Below are positions 62,947 to 64,000 of a stretch of 64,000 bases of DNA, one piece after another. The notes under the pieces were generated by a model, which was given only the letters and a program-made list of their open reading frames with translations, was not told the origin of the DNA and ran no database searches. Origin of the DNA: Pseudomonas sp. TTU2014-080ASC (GTDB lineage Bacteria > Pseudomonadota > Gammaproteobacteria > Pseudomonadales > Pseudomonadaceae); contig NZ_LKKK01000002.1 of assembly GCF_001446935.1 (NCBI RefSeq), forward strand, positions 744,001 to 808,000. The letters are read 5' to 3'. How positions within the stretch are numbered: the first letter of the stretch is position 1; each line of letters begins with the position of its first letter. A program made the translations under genes and the position numbers.

Positions 62947-64000
62947 GGCCGGACTCCAACCAGGTTAGCGGCGCGCTGTCGCTATGGGGCAGGCCGAGCT
63001 GATCCAGCGCCTGATGCCAGTCACCAAGGCGCTGACTGTCGAGGGCTTCGCCCTGCGGTGGTTGCAGCAGCCAGACCCGCGTTGCCGAGGCGTTGCGGGC
63101 CAGTTCGCCAATCAGCGCGAGCGTGCCACGGTCCGGCGAGCGTCGCGGGTCGCAGGTGATCAGCAGGCGCTTGGCTGGGAAACGGGCGAGTTGATCCAGT
63201 AACTGGCGGCGCTGCTCACGGCTGTCGATGACGCCGGCATCACTGATGCCTTTCGGCAGAGCGGGCGGCCATGGGCGTTGCGGGTCCAGCTCGATCGCTA
63301 CGATCAGTGAGCCGTCGCTAGCCTGATCATGCTGACCAGCCTGAGGTTGATACAGCTGGCCCGGATCGGCGTCACATACGCCCAGGCGTTCGCTGCTCGG
63401 TTGCAGGCGTTCGCGCAGCAGGCTATAGCCGGGTAGGCTGAGGTCCAACTGCAGATTGGTGGTGCCGCGCCGCCAGCGCCAGGCACACAGCAGACTCAAT
63501 AGCAGGCGTGGCAGCAGGCCGTAGATGATCAAGACGCCCACCAGCCAGTGCGCCCAGATTTGCCGCGCGCCTTCGTTGCTGATTGGGTTGTCGCCGCTGG
63601 CGCGGATCAGCTCGGCATCCGGCAGGGTGAAGCCAACCAGGGCAGGCAGCTGGCCGATGCTATGAGTCAGGGCGATAAATGTGTCGCTGCTGAGCAGGGT
63701 ACTTTCCCAGACAAAACCATAGCGCCGTGTGGCCAGCAGGATCAGCAGGGTGATCAGTGCTGACAGCGAAGTGACCAGCCAGAAAGCGTGGCTCAGCAGG
63801 CCGACGCCCCAGCGTCCAACACGCTGGCGTTGCAGGAGCAGCATCAGTGCCGGCGCCAGTTGTGCAGCCTGAGCATCGCGGGCCAGCTTTTCGCTGAGCC
63901 ACAACCATAGCCGGCCCAAGGCATTGCTACTGTCACGGGCGAACAGGCCCAACGCCCATGCCAGCAGCATCAGCCAGTTGAGGCCAAGCAGGCTGCCCAG
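62939..64000 (-). CDS. DUF2868 membrane protein, truncated by the right edge
   Basis: At least 353 residues are visible. The frame is open to base 64000, so the true start lies outside the window. The visible part has four or five hydrophobic segments in its N-terminal half (LLAWALGLF, HAFWLVTSLSALITLLILLA, WLVGVLIIYGLLPRLLLSLLCAW). A soluble C-terminal domain (KRLLITCDPRRSPDRGTLALIGELARNAS) follows. It matches DUF2868 proteins, which are paired with DUF3482 GTPases in many Pseudomonas genomes. Probably a membrane platform for the GTPase; function unproven. Confidence 0.78.
   Translation of the reverse strand: MGSLLGLNWLMLLAWALGLFARDSSNALGRLWLWLSEKLARDAQAAQLAPALMLLLQRQRVGRWGVGLLSHAFWLVTSLSALITLLILLATRRYGFVWESTLLSSDTFIALTHSIGQLPALVGFTLPDAELIRASGDNPISNEGARQIWAHWLVGVLIIYGLLPRLLLSLLCAWRWRRGTTNLQLDLSLPGYSLLRERLQPSSERLGVCDADPGQLYQPQAGQHDQASDGSLIVAIELDPQRPWPPALPKGISDAGVIDSREQRRQLLDQLARFPAKRLLITCDPRRSPDRGTLALIGELARNASATRVWLLQPPQGEALDSQRLGDWHQALDQLGLPHSDSAPLTWLESGHD

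Overview
The window reads as a chromosomal segment of a Pseudomonas-type gammaproteobacterium. The evidence is the gene content (a FabY-type ketoacyl synthase, an OprD-family porin, PtsP, RppH and a biosynthetic IlvA with two regulatory domains), the purine-rich ribosome sites, and gene orders I recognise from memory of P. aeruginosa PAO1: PA5178-PA5174 at 30.7-37.6 kb, PA5217-PA5214 at 39.6-44.2 kb, and PA0330-PA0342 at 51.3-61.1 kb. The species cannot be fixed from this.

Region 1 (1-20.3 kb) is an accessory aromatic-catabolism island. A divergent mhpR / mhpABCDFE operon encodes the full meta-cleavage route from 3-(3-hydroxyphenyl)propionate to succinate, pyruvate and acetyl-CoA. It is followed by a succinate-semialdehyde-type dehydrogenase, two closely related Spinster-like MFS carriers, an MmgE/PrpD-family protein, a single-domain VOC (dioxygenase/glyoxalase-fold) protein, an OprD-type porin, a LysR regulator and a two-component flavin monooxygenase whose reductase carries a MarR-like tail. 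The main discovery is regulatory: the same 15-bp palindrome (GTGCAC-N3-GTGCAC with small deviations) stands in front of mhpA, the MmgE/PrpD gene, the porin gene and a gene cut off at the left edge. In all four cases its centre is exactly 25 bp from the first base of a plausible -35 hexamer. This defines an expanded MhpR regulon by sequence alone.

Region 2 (20.6-30.4 kb) holds a glycine-zipper envelope protein, a YdeP-type molybdopterin oxidoreductase overlapping its sulfurtransferase FdhD, a LysR regulator, a three-gene membrane gluconate-2-dehydrogenase-type operon (gamma subunit, flavoprotein, tri-haem cytochrome c) and an unassigned two-module VOC protein.

Region 3 (30.7-49.4 kb) is mostly conserved housekeeping: the LysM/BON protein Kbp, YrfG, NudE-CysQ, a DUF3311 plus sodium:solute symporter pair, FabY, an acyl-CoA synthetase, a ferric-iron ABC binding protein and permease, GcvT-GcvH without GcvP, a lipoprotein alpha/beta hydrolase, NfeD plus an SPFH protein, and two divergent L,D-transpeptidase-family genes.

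Region 4 (49.4-64 kb) holds a GspE/PulE ATPase, RpiA, IlvA, a DUF2269-like membrane protein, a SerB-like HAD phosphatase, RppH, PtsP, an NRDE (TANGO2) protein, a TauE/SafE exporter, Lgt-ThyA, a non-coding stretch with a long imperfect inverted repeat, and an overlapping DUF3482 GTPase / DUF2868 membrane-protein pair cut by the right edge. No rRNA, tRNA, CRISPR array or intact insertion sequence was seen.
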